Part shown: piece after piece, positions 1 to 12,520 of the stretch | Layout of the letters: each line of letters opens with the position of its first letter | Numbering within the stretch: position 1 is the stretch's first letter | DNA from: Hyperoplus lanceolatus | Taxonomy: Eukaryota > Chordata > Actinopteri > Uranoscopiformes > Ammodytidae | Length of the DNA stretch: 64,000 nucleotides | Assembly: GCA_026929865.2 (NCBI GenBank) | Contig: CM049408.1 | Location: 2,947,501 to 3,011,500 of the forward strand | Direction: 5' to 3' | Position numbers and translations under genes: made by a program | Notes under the pieces: generated by a model | The model's input: the letters and a program-made list of their open reading frames with translations, nothing else | Databases searched by the model: none | What the model was told of the DNA's origin: nothing

Positions 1-599
1 GCAGAGATCCAGTGATTTTAGTTGACATCTCTGACTATATTCTCTCTCAAATCTTGCCCTTACGACCATGGCCACGTTTGTGTCTTACAGAATGTGTCAA
101 CGTACAGATTTTATAGTCACTGTGAAGCTCTTGGAACTGGCAGTATAGCATTCCCCCTTAAAGGTGAAGTAAGCGATTTATTTATGTTAATATTAGTGTT
201 AAATCGCTCTTTATTCATACAGTGATCACTTATATAGTGCGCGTGTTTCATAAAGCCGATCTCTCAGTCACTAGCTCCGCATGTAATCGGCAAATAAACT
301 CTTCGGGGATCCCACTATACTAACCAATCAGAAGAGAGAACGCTACAAACCGGCACCCGTCTCACTGCCGGTGCACGCGCAGAGAGCAACAGAGGGGTGA
401 ATGTTTATGCTCCTACAATGGCGGAGCAGGTAAAAATCCTTCCCAATGTCTGTTTATGTATGTTTTGATGGTTTTTATCATGTTTTATCTCACTTCTCTG
501 AGATGATGCTAGATAACTCGCTGCTTGAAGACCGCAGTGCATTAATGTGGTGACGTGGGGACGAGGGAGGGGACTGCTAACTGCAGTCACTGACAGTCA

Positions 600-1250
600 C
601 TAAATGTATTTATAAATATTAGTGCTGTCAGTTTAACGAGTTATTAACGGCGTTAACGCAAACCCATTTTAACAGCGTCAATTTTTTTTATCGCGCGATT
701 AACGCTCGTCATGGCCTAGCAAACGTTGTGGTTTTTTCTCATGCTATTGTATCAACTAGTAATGTTTGAACAACTGAAACACCACAAACTATACATATGG
801 CTCACAATTAAGTTACTGTCAATTCAAACGGAACATGTCCTACAGCATAATTTCACATTAAGATCATTTAACTGGCAAAATGGCTAAACGTCAAGTCAAT
901 TCTGACTTTTATTTTGAAGCAGAAACCGGAACCTCACTTCCTAGCCCAGCTGCGCGACCCTCACTAGTAGAGTCTTCCATGTGTGACTCTGGGACTACGC
1001 GGAAAAGAACAGAAAAGAAAGCTTGTCATTTGCAAAAATCCTACTTATAACCCTGCGCCCCCACCAAAAACCTCCATGAATGTTGATGGCAGCTGCCAGT
1101 CATTCATTTTCACTTTAATTTTCGCTACGAAGCCTCGGCTGCAGCAGCACCATGGCAACCACCTGCACGTAGGCATAGTGTGTCCACTCCACACACAGTC
1201 TGAAACAAGCCGACTCCCAAAACATTTAGGCATACAACAACCACTTTAAT
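600..1250. repeat. Dispersed repeat, partly related to 33490-33780
   Basis: The start (TTAACGAGTTATTAACGGCG then TTTATCGCGCGATTAACG) looks like a widespread teleost repeat with A/T-rich palindromic segments. The part from about 840 to 1060 (GACTTTTATTTTGAAGCAG, AGAAAGCTTGTCATTTGC) resembles the arms of the inverted-repeat element at 32999-35823. Short frames here have no recognisable domain. Confidence 0.5.
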
Positions 1251-1296
1251 TTAGCCTTTATACTCATTTGTTTTATATACCCTATGTTGTTTTATG

Positions 1297-1342
1297 TTTT
1301 TTTTTTTTTTTTTTTTTTTGGGGGGGGGGTGTAGGGGGGGGG
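1297..1342 (+). repeat. Poly-T/poly-G homopolymer run
   Basis: Twenty-three T followed by ten G, then GTGTAGGGGGGGGG. Run lengths in such sequence are often uncertain in an assembly. Confidence 0.9.
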
Positions 1343-1370
1343 TCTATATTGTTATTTGCACTGAATTGCA

Positions 1371-1446
1371 AATTATGATATTTTAGAAGAAATACACTGA
1401 ATTACACCATTGTAATTCAGTGTATTTCTTCTAAAATATCATAATT
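1371..1446. repeat. Perfect 36-bp inverted repeat with 4-base loop
   Basis: The left arm 1371-1406 and right arm 1411-1446 are exact reverse complements; the loop is CCAT. The arms begin AATTATGATATTTTAGAAGA. No coding content. Confidence 0.95.
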
Positions 1447-1508
1447 AGAATGGGTGTGATAAGAGCATTAAAATGAGAAAAAATAATGGGACAAAAAGAA
1501 ATCAGGGG

Positions 1509-1605
<97 letters not shown>
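1509..1605. repeat. (ATCT)n microsatellite
   Basis: About 24 tetranucleotide units without interruption. Confidence 0.97.
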
Positions 1606-1978
1606 CATTAACTGAAGTTTATTTGAGCTAGTCTTCCAGCCTGTCCATGTGTTGTGTGTTGTGTGCTGCTAGCGTGCATGGAAAGCCAACGTTACAGGGA
1701 TTGGCTGAAAGCAGCTGCTGCAGCTGGAAACGATGGGATGAGACTCAACCAAAACAGTGAAATGTTGTCTCAGTGAAAATGAAAAGAATCAGCTAAAAAG
1801 ACATGGAAAAGCTCTGCAGGGCGTAGAGTGTAGAATTATCCTCAATGTTACTTCAAGTGACACATTGGATCCACTGTTAATAAAAAAATAAAGAAATAGA
1901 ACTTACTGGTGGTAGCTCTCAACTTTCCTTACACTTACTTACTGTATATCTTCCAACAATATGGGACCAGTGCTCCCA

Positions 1979-2011
<33 letters not shown>

Positions 2012-2077
2012 CGGACACACACACACACACATACACTTACGCTCACACACACACACACTCACACACACACACACACA
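1979..2077. repeat. (CA)n microsatellite, imperfect
   Basis: CA array with CG, TA and CT interruptions. Confidence 0.95.
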
Positions 2078-2079
2078 AC

Positions 2080-2240
2080 TCCATGTCTAATGGCTTTAGG
2101 AGCATTAAGACGTTTGTTGGCCCCTGCCTCCTCCATTGTCAGATTAATTAGGCGGCTAACTGATTAGTCCATTCTAATTGAGAGGGGATTAGGGGCTCCA
2201 TGGGCTCCAATTGGCTTGTCTTTGTGTTTCTCAATGGACT
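2080..2240. promoter_or_regulatory. Cluster of homeodomain-like motifs, candidate enhancer
   Basis: Within about 60 bases there are AGATTAATTAGG, CTGATTAGTCC, TCTAATTGAG and GGGATTAGGGG. The stretch is unique-looking and bounded by a CA microsatellite. Function is inferred from motif density only. Confidence 0.3.
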
Positions 2241-2832
2241 CCACTGTGGGTATAGGCTGCTGTTTGCATGTGTATTGACATTACACTTAGGGACAGCTTC
2301 AACAGCTCATTCTGTCTGGATACACAATCGGATGTTGCAATGAGTGAAATAGCTGCGATATCCTTCAGGGGAGCATTATGAAGTTGTATTCTTTTTCTGC
2401 AAATGCCTAGACAGTAAAAAGAGAGAGAAAAAATGTCCCGATGGTTCATAAAATATGTCTTATTTATCTCAAACACTGGATTGGACCTCTTGGCTTAATT
2501 GAATAACTTTGAGTCTGAGGGGGAATCAAAGTAAAGCAACCTGATACACAGACTTCAGCAACAATTGAATTTTCAGAAATATCCTTCGCTCTGCTCACCA
2601 CCACCAGGAAAAAAAAATCAGCGGCCTGGGTCTCTTTAGCATACATGGGGAAAAGTTATCCCAGAGTCCCCCCTCCCCCCCTCCTCCTCCCTGGCCGGGG
2701 GAAGGACCGCATCGCATTTGAACTGGCTGATTTCATAGAAACAAAACACTGGATGGATTTGGAGATATTTCATTAATCTTTCTTCTCATTCTTTTTTTTT
2801 GCAAGAGGAAATGAAGGCAACAAGAGTTCATA

Positions 2833-2855
2833 ACACACACACACACGCACACAGT

Positions 2856-2941
<86 letters not shown>
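2833..2941. repeat. (CA)n microsatellite
   Basis: CA array with two interruptions near its left end, then a pure run of more than 70 bases. Confidence 0.95.
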
Positions 2942-2942
<1 letters not shown>

Positions 2943-2995
2943 GCCAGGGACAATTCTCTGGAAGTATAGACTCAATTAGCTGCGCCAGAGTCCAT

Positions 2996-4001
2996 GGGCC
3001 TATCCGAATAGTATTTTTAGCATAGGAAATTTCCTTTCCTATCGAGATGACCCGGAAGTACTCGGTGGATAGGTGATCCGAATTCTCAAAATGCTTAGGA
3101 AAGGCATAGGAAAGGAGCCTCGATTCATACTTTAACCCTCCTTTAGCATAGGTTACTCCGGACCAACCTATGCTAAAGGAAAGGAGATAGGATAATTCTT
3201 TACGGCGGCAAGATTTAAAGCAACAGGCCACCGCCGGAGTTTACCGACTCTACACGAATACGAATGAGAGGTAAAACAGAAGAGAGGAGAGGAGAAGAGA
3301 GGAAGATTTAACTCGGCTAAAACAAAATACCCCCCCCCCACACACACACACAGGCTAAAGATAATAAAGAACTAATAATAATAGTTATTTTCGTAGCACA
3401 TAATTTACACCATAAGAAAATAAAATACCAACTTCACATTTAATGAAGTTACTGGGGGCAGTTCATTTCAACATCAACACAAGTGTAGCCTATTTTTATT
3501 CCACATGTGAATTGGGATATATGGGAGTGATTCTCACTCTGTTGGAGACAACCTGATTAAAATCAATATGAAAAGAACGCATGGATCAAACGAGCGCTTG
3601 TTGTAGTCAATTTTCGGAGAATAGGCTAGTGTAGTTTCACGCTAGTGACTCACGTCAGCAATACTTGCCGTCGCGCAATGACGTCGGTTAGGAAAAGTGG
3701 AGTAGAATTCTTTTGAAACAGTGCTGTCCTTTCCTATGTTCGATAGGAAGCACCTTTCATCTCTCCTTAACCCCGATGACGTTTAGGGGTTAAGGTATAG
3801 GAAAGGAGGCTTATAGGTTAGGAGATTGGACTTTTCGGATAGGCCCGTGGAGTCGAATTCTTTTGAAACAGTGCTGTCTTTTCCTATGTTCGATAGGAAG
3901 CACCTTTCATCTCTCCTTAACCCGTCCCCGATGACGTTTAGGGGTTAAGGTATAGGAAAGGAGGCTTATAGGTTAGGAGATTGGACTATTCGGATAGGCC
4001 C
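2996..4001. mobile_element. Inverted-repeat DNA element with 3-bp target duplication
   Basis: The left end is GGGCCTATCCGAATAGT and the right end ACTATTCGGATAGGCCC. CAT flanks both sides (2993-2995 and 4002-4004). No transposase frame. The right end is tandemly duplicated: about 3697-3845 and 3847-4001 both run from GAATTCTTTTGAAACAG to CGGATAGGCCC. A 3-bp duplication would suit a PIF/Harbinger-type non-autonomous element, but the superfamily is uncertain. Confidence 0.8.
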
Positions 4002-4004
4002 CAT

Positions 4005-5641
4005 GGCTGATCCCTCCCACTGATTGGATGTGTATTGTGCTGCAGCTGTAAACATGAGAGCGCAGGTGTTAAACCGGCAGAACATTTCACGTCTATTATT
4101 AAACTGAGTATGAAGGCATTTCAAATATTCTAATATTCTACAGGTGCTTCATTTAATAGCACGGCTTTCCATTTGAGAGCAGCGGATAGGTCATAGGTCA
4201 CTGTAAGGCTTTGTACATTGTTTCAGCATTAGCGTGAGAGAGACATTTTCCATAATAAAGTAGCTTTATGCAGAAATACTCTGTAAGTATAAACCTGGCA
4301 TGTTTCACTAAAATAAAGTTACAGTAGTTTTATCCGCAAAAAATATATATAGGATTTTGATTTTGAGTAGGAATTTATTCTAAATATTTTTACTTCTGGT
4401 TTTTTTGGTTTTTTTGAAGGAGCAGTGAAAGACATGTCTCATAGCCCCTAGTCTGGACGTATTAAATATACTTTTATTTTTTTTTTTTAATCTTAAAATA
4501 ATAAAATCAAAATATTTTAAATATTATTTTGAGGTACTTTTTGGCCTTCTTACATTCATTAATTCAGGCAGGGAGCTCCCTAGTTGAGTATTTACTCTGC
4601 GGCTTTTAGGCGTAAACCAATTGTGAGAGAGCGGTCATTGCAGTTGAATCCAATATTTGCTTGTGAAATATAATGAAAATAAAGTTTAAACTTCCATAAA
4701 ATGGACTTACTATACACACATTGACACACTATGTACATAAAGCATTTCAAACTTAAGTACAGTACTTATAACAAAGGCAGAGTTTCACAAACGGTTAACT
4801 GCCTCTTCTGTCTTCTTGTGGTTAACATGTATCTCAGACATCAGTGTTTATTGTCCTACGGAACATAGCCTTTTGCATTTGCTTTGCATTTGTTTTGCAT
4901 TAGAGCGTTTGATTGTTAGTGGATGGGAAAAATCGTTTCCTATGAAGTCAGTGGTTAACAGACGCTGCACATCTCTCTCTCTCCTTTCCATTGTGTATTT
5001 TTTTTTTAAATACTTGTGTTTGGAACTGTTTCGCTGTTTATGCCAAGTTGTATTATCTCTATAATCTGCAAACCAAGATTTTTCCCATAATTGAATATTT
5101 AAAAAGAAACGACATTAACCTTGACATGAGCCATGCAGGGCGATTTGGTTGGAGGCTAAAGCGCTAGTAGAAAATACCCTCATATGCTTATTGAATTACC
5201 CCCAACCTGTGATAGTAATCTGCAGTGGTTTATGTGCCAATAACAACATAGTGAGGATGAGGGGGTTGCAGTTTAAGCTTGAGTAGAGGTTTAAAGCATT
5301 ACCAGGCATTGTTTATTGCAACCGATACACACTGGCTGTAATGAAATGTTCTGTTCATTTTAAGGCATGGAGAAAGTCTTTCAAAACCTGGTATATAGAC
5401 AGAGCCAGGGATTTTTTTTTCTACTTGGGGACTCGGGCATGGCTAATAGGATCTGCTAAATGCCCACATCCTTTAAAAAAAACAGCCCATAAATATATCT
5501 GCACCCCAAACCTTATCCGTGGTGGGGTTTTTTCAATTTTTCTTAAAACAACCTTTTTCTCTGTGCGATTGAAATCCATTGTAGTGATTTGAATTACTTC
5601 CAAAACCAATTCGGTAATTGAATTTTACACAAAAAAAAGCC
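4005..5641. other. AT-rich intergenic sequence, no feature seen
   Basis: Short frames only, none with a recognisable domain. I see no repeat ends or RNA genes. Confidence 0.6.
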
Positions 5642-5654
5642 TTCTCTCTCTCTG

Positions 5655-5734
<80 letters not shown>

Positions 5735-5749
5735 TCAGAGAGAGAGAGA
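5642..5749. repeat. (CT)n microsatellite followed by a short (AG)n run
   Basis: CT array to about 5732, then CCTCAG and an AG run of about 13 bases. The CT and AG parts could pair as a hairpin. Confidence 0.95.
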
Positions 5750-6509
5750 AGGGGGGGAAATATGGAAGTTGAACTGTTACACTCCTGGGAGGAAAAGGAG
5801 CGTATATATCCTGAAGATTGCTGCGGGGGGCAAAAAGCTAGCAATAGTTTTCAGCTTGAATGTTAATATGTATTTCCTATAGGGATTATTGAGTTAGAAA
5901 GAGAGAAAAAAATGACAAACGTCTCGAGGAACGCGCCATTGCATCGGCTTCAGGTTCCTATATAAAGCAGAGCCCTGGTCATCTCCACGCTCCAGTTACC
6001 CCTAATGAGGGTCATTATTACATGGCTTAACTGTAATGCTGGATTGATTCTCAGGCTCCTGAATAGCCCCACCCACCTCCTCAGCTGGGGCCCACAAAGG
6101 CCACGTTGAGGTATGGCAAACAAGCCAACCTCAAGCCTGGCAACCTGTGTGTGAGTGTTTTTGATGAGGGTTAATACTCAAGCCCCGTATAAAGATGGGA
6201 TTAGGGCCCGGGCTTACAGGAAAATTGAAAAAGGTTGGAGGCAAATATGCAGGGCTAATTCCATTCTGTCATCGGTGGATATTAAAGATATTTTTCAGCC
6301 GCTCTCTGTCAAAATTATTTGTAAATCACAATGGCCGGCACTGTTTAAAAATGGGCTTTCATTTCCAGGGGGCAAGAAGAAGTGAGCAGGCCAGTTTTAA
6401 GTGGGTTATTGTCTGGTATCAATCCCCCTCATGAGACCCTCATAAGGTTTTTAAAGGATTTACATCAGCCTGTTGAAAAGTATCCAGGCATTTCCTTTTG
6501 CCTGACTAA
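5750..6509. other. Non-coding sequence, no repeat ends seen
   Basis: Unique-looking sequence. The part at about 5940-6110 (CCTATATAAAGCAGAG, CCCCTAATGAGGGTCATTA) is free of recognisable repeats and might be regulatory. No coding call can be supported. Confidence 0.4.
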
Positions 6510-6810
6510 AGGTTATGTCAGAGATTCTGGACAAATGTTTTGTTGTCAAAATCACTTTTGGTCAAAATCAGTTAAAATTTCCTGACGAAAAAAATCCAGT
6601 TTTAATACACATCCTAGGCTCTGTAAACAGGCCTGATGCTAGCTATGGTGGGCCGCCCATTGGTAACATTCCTTTTGTTACATACCAGTTTTACTGAGCC
6701 TAAGCTGTGTATTGATACTAGATTTATTTTTAGCGCACGCAAATTACGGACAAGAAGCGGCATCGGGACGGGATATTCACAAGTGTTCTCCAGAACCGCT
6801 GACTTCACCT
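6510..6810. mobile_element. TTAA-type inverted-repeat element, relative of 14805-15247
   Basis: Starts AGGTTATGTCAGAGATTCTG and ends with TTCACCT before TTAA at 6811-6814; the left flank CTAA is a decayed TTAA. The interior (CACATCCTAGGCTCTGTAAAC, TGGGCCGCCCATTGGTAAC) matches the interior of 14805-15247 and the copy starting at 13707. No transposase. Confidence 0.7.
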
Positions 6811-6814
6811 TTAA

Positions 6815-8448
6815 TACCCCACAATATCCCCGCAAACTTACCCAACGCAGGCGCACGCCCCCCCTTGCAGTGGGTTGTGCCTGGGCTATTTGGCACCTGT
6901 AGTGGATTAATGGGGGGGACCTCTGCCAGTAGCTCCAGAGAAAGTTAAGCTTTTAGATTGAGTTACACAGAGGGAGTGGGGAGCCCATACAGGCCAGGTG
7001 CTGGCTAAGGTAATACCTCCCAGATCTCCAACAATCTGTTTGTGTTTCAGCGCTGCACTGCCGTTCCCCTTGCTTCCCCCTGCTCAGCCCCTGGGTCTCT
7101 GTATTTATCAAGCCTCTCCAGGTATATATATGTGGCAGGTCTGTCAACCACTGTATGTGGGCCCCATACAGTGTAGAGTAAGGACACGGGCCTCATGATT
7201 CAAGATGGTATTGAACAACAATTACCACAGCAGTCTTTGGCAATGTGATTCTCAAGTCCCAGGCTCCTCTCAACAATATGATATAGAAGAAGAAAAACAC
7301 AAGTGAAGATAGCGACACCAGACACACAAATAAACACAACAGTAGTGCAAGGACACAGTGCAGATAAACAGTGTAGAGATAACTATAAAGTAGAATGCAG
7401 AATAAGGTTAAGGTAAATGTAGAGGAAATAGAATACTATCATGAAATGAAATATAACAATAACTGTAGTGAAATAGAATGGTGTTAAATATCATTTTGAA
7501 ATATGTATACGCGATATGTATCCAGCTGCCTGTTTGCACCATGCCACCACTATCTACAGATGGGTGAATTACAAAGCCGAATAAAACCTTCGCTCACCAA
7601 TTTGTCTGGAAATGTTTAAGTAAATGTTCAAATTTGGCAATATATAACTAATTATGCATGAATCTGCATCTCTTTAAAAAAAATAAAAAATCTAGATGTT
7701 GGATTAAGCCAGAGTTAAAAACATTTTTTTTTACAATATAGGCCTACTGTATTAGTCCAAAGTTTTTACAGAACAGATTTTTGGATACAGCCCATTTTCA
7801 TTTTTATAAATCCCAAAATACTAAGTATGGTCTTTAAATGCATTGTTGGCACGTTTTTAAGAACAGAAGTGTGTTTTATTAATCATCAGTACGTACAATT
7901 GGGCAAAGTGAGCGCCTTAAAGTTAAGCAGTTGGTAAACGCTTGACTCTGTAAAGTAAAAGGCCGATCACTGTAAGTGAACACAAAGCCATCAGTGAGGA
8001 GGAAGAGTGGGGAAAGGACATAATGAGAGTATTATGACAAATGTGGTTTATATAATGCAAAAGCCAGGCAATGCACCACATGTAAGGAATGAGTTCCCAT
8101 GTTTAGCAGACAGGTCAGGCAGGCCTCGGCTTCCGAAGCTACAAACAACAAGCATAGTTAATATTGACGCTCTCTTTGTCTTTGACAGTGCAATAAGAAC
8201 AGATCCTGGAGCAGTATTGTGTGATAGCAGTGATACTCTCCATGTCTGGACCATACAGCAGAGAGCTACTGGAAACAGAAACACAGCTGCAGCTACAAAT
8301 GCAGCTGCTTTATGTCAGCACTATCTCTCCTGGGGCAGTCCATCACTATTCAGTCCCTTGGCCCCTGACCATTCTAATACATATTATTCCTACATGTTGA
8401 CTAGGGGTGGGCAAAAATTGATTCATGTTTTTATTTATTTTTTAAACA
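6815..8448. other. Non-coding sequence with one dispersed repeat copy
   Basis: About 7608-7830 shows clear similarity to 17045-17260 (shared AAATTTGGCAATAT/GAAGTTTGGTAATAT, GCATCTCTTTAAAAAAA, AGTCCAAAGTTTTTAC, GGATACAGCC), so it is a dispersed repeat of unknown family. The long frame at 8007-8597 has no recognisable domain and runs into a DNA element, so I do not call it a gene. Confidence 0.5.
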
Positions 8449-8450
8449 TA

Positions 8451-8692
8451 CAGCCGTGGAAAAAATTAAGAGACCACTTCAAATTTCAGTTTGTTTTCAG
8501 TGTCTCTTGTTTCACTATTTATATGTTTTGTTTGAGTGGAATGAACATTTTGGCTTTATTTTATAAACTATTGACAACATTTCTACCAAATTCATAATAA
8601 AAATATTGTCATTTAGAGCCTTTTCAATAAGTAATGTAGAGACAAAGCTTGAAGAGAAGTCCAGACTGGTCTCTTCATTTTTTCCACGGCTG
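8451..8692. mobile_element. Tc1/mariner-type MITE (242 bp)
   Basis: Ends CAGCCGTGGAAAAAATTAAG and TTTTTTCCACGGCTG as inverted repeats, flanked by TA at 8449-8450 and 8693-8694. A diverged copy without ends lies at about 49695-49878 (shared GACAACATTTC and TTGTCATTTAGAGC). Confidence 0.85.
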
Positions 8693-8694
8693 TA

Positions 8695-9509
8695 TGTATT
8701 TTGCTCCTGCCGGTAATGTTGACTTAAAATCACAATGCATTAAAAACTTCACATTAAAACAGACATAAAATATACATAGATAAGGCATGGACTTCATTTC
8801 ATTTCATGCCATAATGCCTCGTAGCACACACTGGACTGGAGTTGATCCTGAAATCCTTTTACACTGAATACAGAAATGGATTTTTGAAATTCGATTCGGG
8901 AATCGTTTCGCATTGGAATAGGGCCCCTTAATGTTGACCTCCCTACTCTGGAGAACATGAAAACCTGTATCACAGTTTCATAGTAATCCGTTAAGGCTAT
9001 GGGCTCTATTTTTTGCAGGTGATTTACAACAATGCATTACTTAAAGTCAAATATATCAAATATCCTCACACAATCTTATAAACTCTTATGTGGATACAGT
9101 CCGACAACATTTATTATAATGAATGTCATCTAATAAAAATTGTGTACCAAATGCACACACTGAATTTTTCACACACTGTCATGCATGTCAATCCCATGTG
9201 GATATGTAAAAGGCATTTCAAAGTGCAGTGTTTAAGACATGGTTTGAGCGAGGTTTTAAAAATTATAATGTGTTCAATCCATCCTGACTGTGTGTGTCAA
9301 TGGCTGGCTTGTTATGATAGAATAATTCTAGGTTCTATTATGTTCCTGCCACGGCCCGGAGAGCTGATTTGAATTTCTTATAATTCCAAAGTGTGTTAAG
9401 TAGCACCTCTGTGAAAGGAAGGGGGAGTCGCAGAGCATGTTTCAAAACCTGCTAATGTGTAAATGTGTTTCTGATTCCTGAAATGACACACGGTCAGACA
9501 GACAGCACC
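8695..9509. other. Non-coding, nothing recognised
   Basis: AT-rich sequence with only short frames. Confidence 0.6.
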
Positions 9510-9562
9510 GTGCGTGTGTGTGTGTGTGTGTGTGCATGTGTGTGTGTGTGCGTGTGTGTGTG

Positions 9563-9601
<39 letters not shown>

Positions 9602-9655
9602 ATGTGTGTGTGTGCATGTGTGTGTGTGTGCGTGTGTGTGCGTGCGTGTGTGTGT
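9510..9655. repeat. (GT)n microsatellite, imperfect
   Basis: GT array with CG and CA interruptions over about 146 bases. It produces Cys/Val and Thr/His frames that are not genes. Confidence 0.95.
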
Positions 9656-11319
9656 TTCCTTGATCCTGGCTGCCTGTAATCAGTAATTACCAGGATTGCT
9701 TGATGGATTGTGGTTATAATGAATGATTGATGACCCCTGAATGAAAGCGGGACTGGGGCTTTTTTTTCTGTCCTGTGACAGCATGACGTGAGCGCTGAAT
9801 TGAAACCATTTAAGTAGAAAATGACTGGACACACGGGCAAAAGGAAAAGGGGGCTCAATAGAACGTATACCACACTTGCCACTTTGAAAATGGACATGTT
9901 TTTGCATTGGCCCCCTGCTTTGAATAGTCTGTATATTCATGTGACTCTTGAAATGGGAACTGGTATTGCTGCCAACAGAGCTCAGAGCTGTTCTTAAGGG
10001 GGGGAATCTGAGGCAAAAAAAGCTAAAAAAAAATGTTGACCTATTCCTTTAAAGCAGTGGTAGGCCTACAACGTGACATGTGTTTACGCTCGGAGACAAA
10101 GGCCTTTCAGCCACAGGAATGCCATGGGGAGGTGAGACTGCTATAGAGTCAACCACAGAGGGAGGGGGTCAGGGTGGACCCACTGGTCCTCTTTCAACCA
10201 GTGAACCGCTGTTTGTTTCTGCTGACAGTCAGCTTGGGTTTCCACCATGTAACCATAACAACAACAGTTCAAAGTATTCATTTGAATCCAAAACCATGAT
10301 CGGTCCCTAAACCCTGACCAGAGGGGTATACTACGAAGAGAGATTAAGGGCTGAGCGAGGTCTGTTGAGTCTAAAGCCAGAGTTTTCAGTATCACGAAAG
10401 GTGGCTCTCTTTCTACCTGGCTAGATCACCGTGGTAACAGAGGCTGCACGGCTAACCTGCTCAGACCAGTTTTTGTTCCAGAGTTTGAGCTTTAAATTCG
10501 GCTCTTAGAGTGCTGCCCTTTAAGGAAACTACACCTTTGAGAAATACTAGTTGACAGACAAACTGGAAATCTTAGCCATATTCTCACATTTCTTAACATA
10601 CCGTTACAATAAACGTCATAAAATATTACGAGAAAAAAAAGGTTCCACGATATAACCGCTGTCGTGTATGTGTGTCTTTCACTGTTCATCTTTGATTCTA
10701 CCACTGGGGGGTGCCACAATCAGATGCATTTTGAATACAATACATAGGGCTTTAAACACTTTGCATTCGTGTTATTTTGTTAACAAAAATATGCAATATG
10801 CATATATAATAAAATGCAACTTTAAAGGAAAACCGAGGATAAAGTGAATTAGACTTTGTCCTGACAGTATGTGCTACAGAAGAAGCCTGAATAGCTCATC
10901 ACTGCCACTTCCATTCCAGTAGGCAGAGAGGCCTTTGTGTGTGAGGATTATTACGTTTACAACTATAGCGTCAACCTCATGTGGGAAGTACATGACAGCT
11001 GAATGAAAAAACAACATCTTGTGACTGGTGTCTCTTTGATGTGTGTGCAGATATTACATTTGTGGTCAGGCATACGGCCCCTCTGCGGTTTAGTTTGAGA
11101 AGAAGGTTCAGTTTTGAATGGGGGAAAGATGGTGGGAATGGTGAGGAAGAAAGAAGGAGAAGGGGAAAAGACTCCTGGAACTGCAAGCAAATAGTTTGGA
11201 GTAACACACATGGGTTTGATCGCGGACACTGAGCATATAGTCCTCTGGCTCCTTAAGGAACCACTGTAGAATACTGCAGCTTTCTACATGACACTTCTGA
11301 CATTGTACCATAAATACAG

Positions 11320-11320
<1 letters not shown>
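9656..11320. other. Non-coding; a fragment of a TTAA element end
   Basis: Mostly unrecognised. At about 10034-10053 ATGTTGACCTATTCCTTTAA matches the right terminus of the 11506-12293 family, so a broken copy is present. Confidence 0.5.

Positions 11321-11402
<82 letters not shown>
11321..11402. repeat. (TG)n microsatellite
   Basis: About 41 uninterrupted TG units. Confidence 0.97.
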
Positions 11403-11403
<1 letters not shown>

Positions 11404-11505
11404 ACAGGCTCGTATTGCTATCTTTGTGAGGGCCATTTTCGGATTCAACCCCTTGTCAAAAGGACATTTAAGGTTAAAGCTAGAATGAGGTTTGGTTAAG
11501 GTTAA

Positions 11506-12293
11506 AGGAATAGTTCAACATGTTTAGCCTTTTGCCTCACTCTCCGGCTCAAGAAAAAGGCGACAGAAATCGTTCTTGTCACAGTGTGTGCATTTTTGGC
11601 GCTCTTACCCACTGTGCCACGAGCGCCCCTTTGTTGGGACTTTTTATTTGTTTATTAGTTATGTTGCGCTCTATATTTTTTCACATTCCCTGCGTTCTAG
11701 TCCCAGTACTTTCTGCTATTTAGTATGGTAGATGTGTTGAAATCAGCAGCTATTTGGGCGATTGTGACCCACAATCCAGTGCACACCAGAAGTAACGTCA
11801 AATCAACCGAGCTTCCGCATGAAAATAATCAGGGGATGCGACGGATATAAAAGCAAGAGGCAAGATCAAGGTGCAATGTTATGATGAAATAAATAAGTAA
11901 AATTATGTCCCAATTGTGTACCTACTGCATGCTAACTAGTTTATGCTTATGGTCAGATGTAGTATGTAGAATAGAAAAAAGGAATAGTATGCGATTTGGA
12001 ACGCAGGGTTATTTCATTTTAAACCAAATACATCTTTCTTTCCAGTATTCTAGTATTTGATTGTAAAATAGTGCAACATTATATGGTAAATAAACAAGTC
12101 ATAACACAGGAGCGTTTATTGATGTGGTAAAGTTTATATTTTGAACTGCTCCCATTGACTAACCTGGAAGAGCAACCTTTGTCCATTTATAAATCAAACA
12201 TGCACGCAGTTACAGGAACATTTTTTTTTTTGCCTTTTATTGAGCTGGAGAGTAAGGCAAAAAGCAAAACATTTAAAATGTTGAATTATTCCT
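11506..12293. mobile_element. TTAA-type inverted-repeat element with a nested repeat
   Basis: Ends AGGAATAGTTCAACAT and ATGTTGAATTATTCCT, flanked by TTAA at 11502-11505 and 12294-12297. A shorter relative lies at 43417-43887. A second repeat bounded by CCCTGCGTTC and GAACGCAGGG (about 11688-12010) sits inside it; its interior matches 36903-37150 in reverse orientation. No transposase. Confidence 0.8.
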
Positions 12294-12443
12294 TTAACTA
12301 AAGGGCCAGGGAATGCATTATGTGAGTGAGGGTCCTAACAAGTATCCAAAGACAAACTGGTGTGTCTGTGTGTGAAAAAGTAGATGGGACTGAAAGTGCT
12401 CTGTTGTGTTCTCTGTCTCTCCTCTCACATACACAGGAAGTAA

Positions 12444-12445
<2 letters not shown>

Positions 12446-12482
<37 letters not shown>

Positions 12483-12520
12483 ATAGAGACAGACACACCC
12501 ACACACACACACACACACAC
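12446..12520. repeat. (CA)n microsatellite, two blocks
   Basis: Two CA runs split by CCATAGAGACAGACACACC. Confidence 0.95.

Noticed and set aside
8007-8597. 196-codon frame as a possible protein gene
   Set aside because: No recognisable domain, ordinary AT-rich composition, and the frame ends inside the MITE at 8451-8692.
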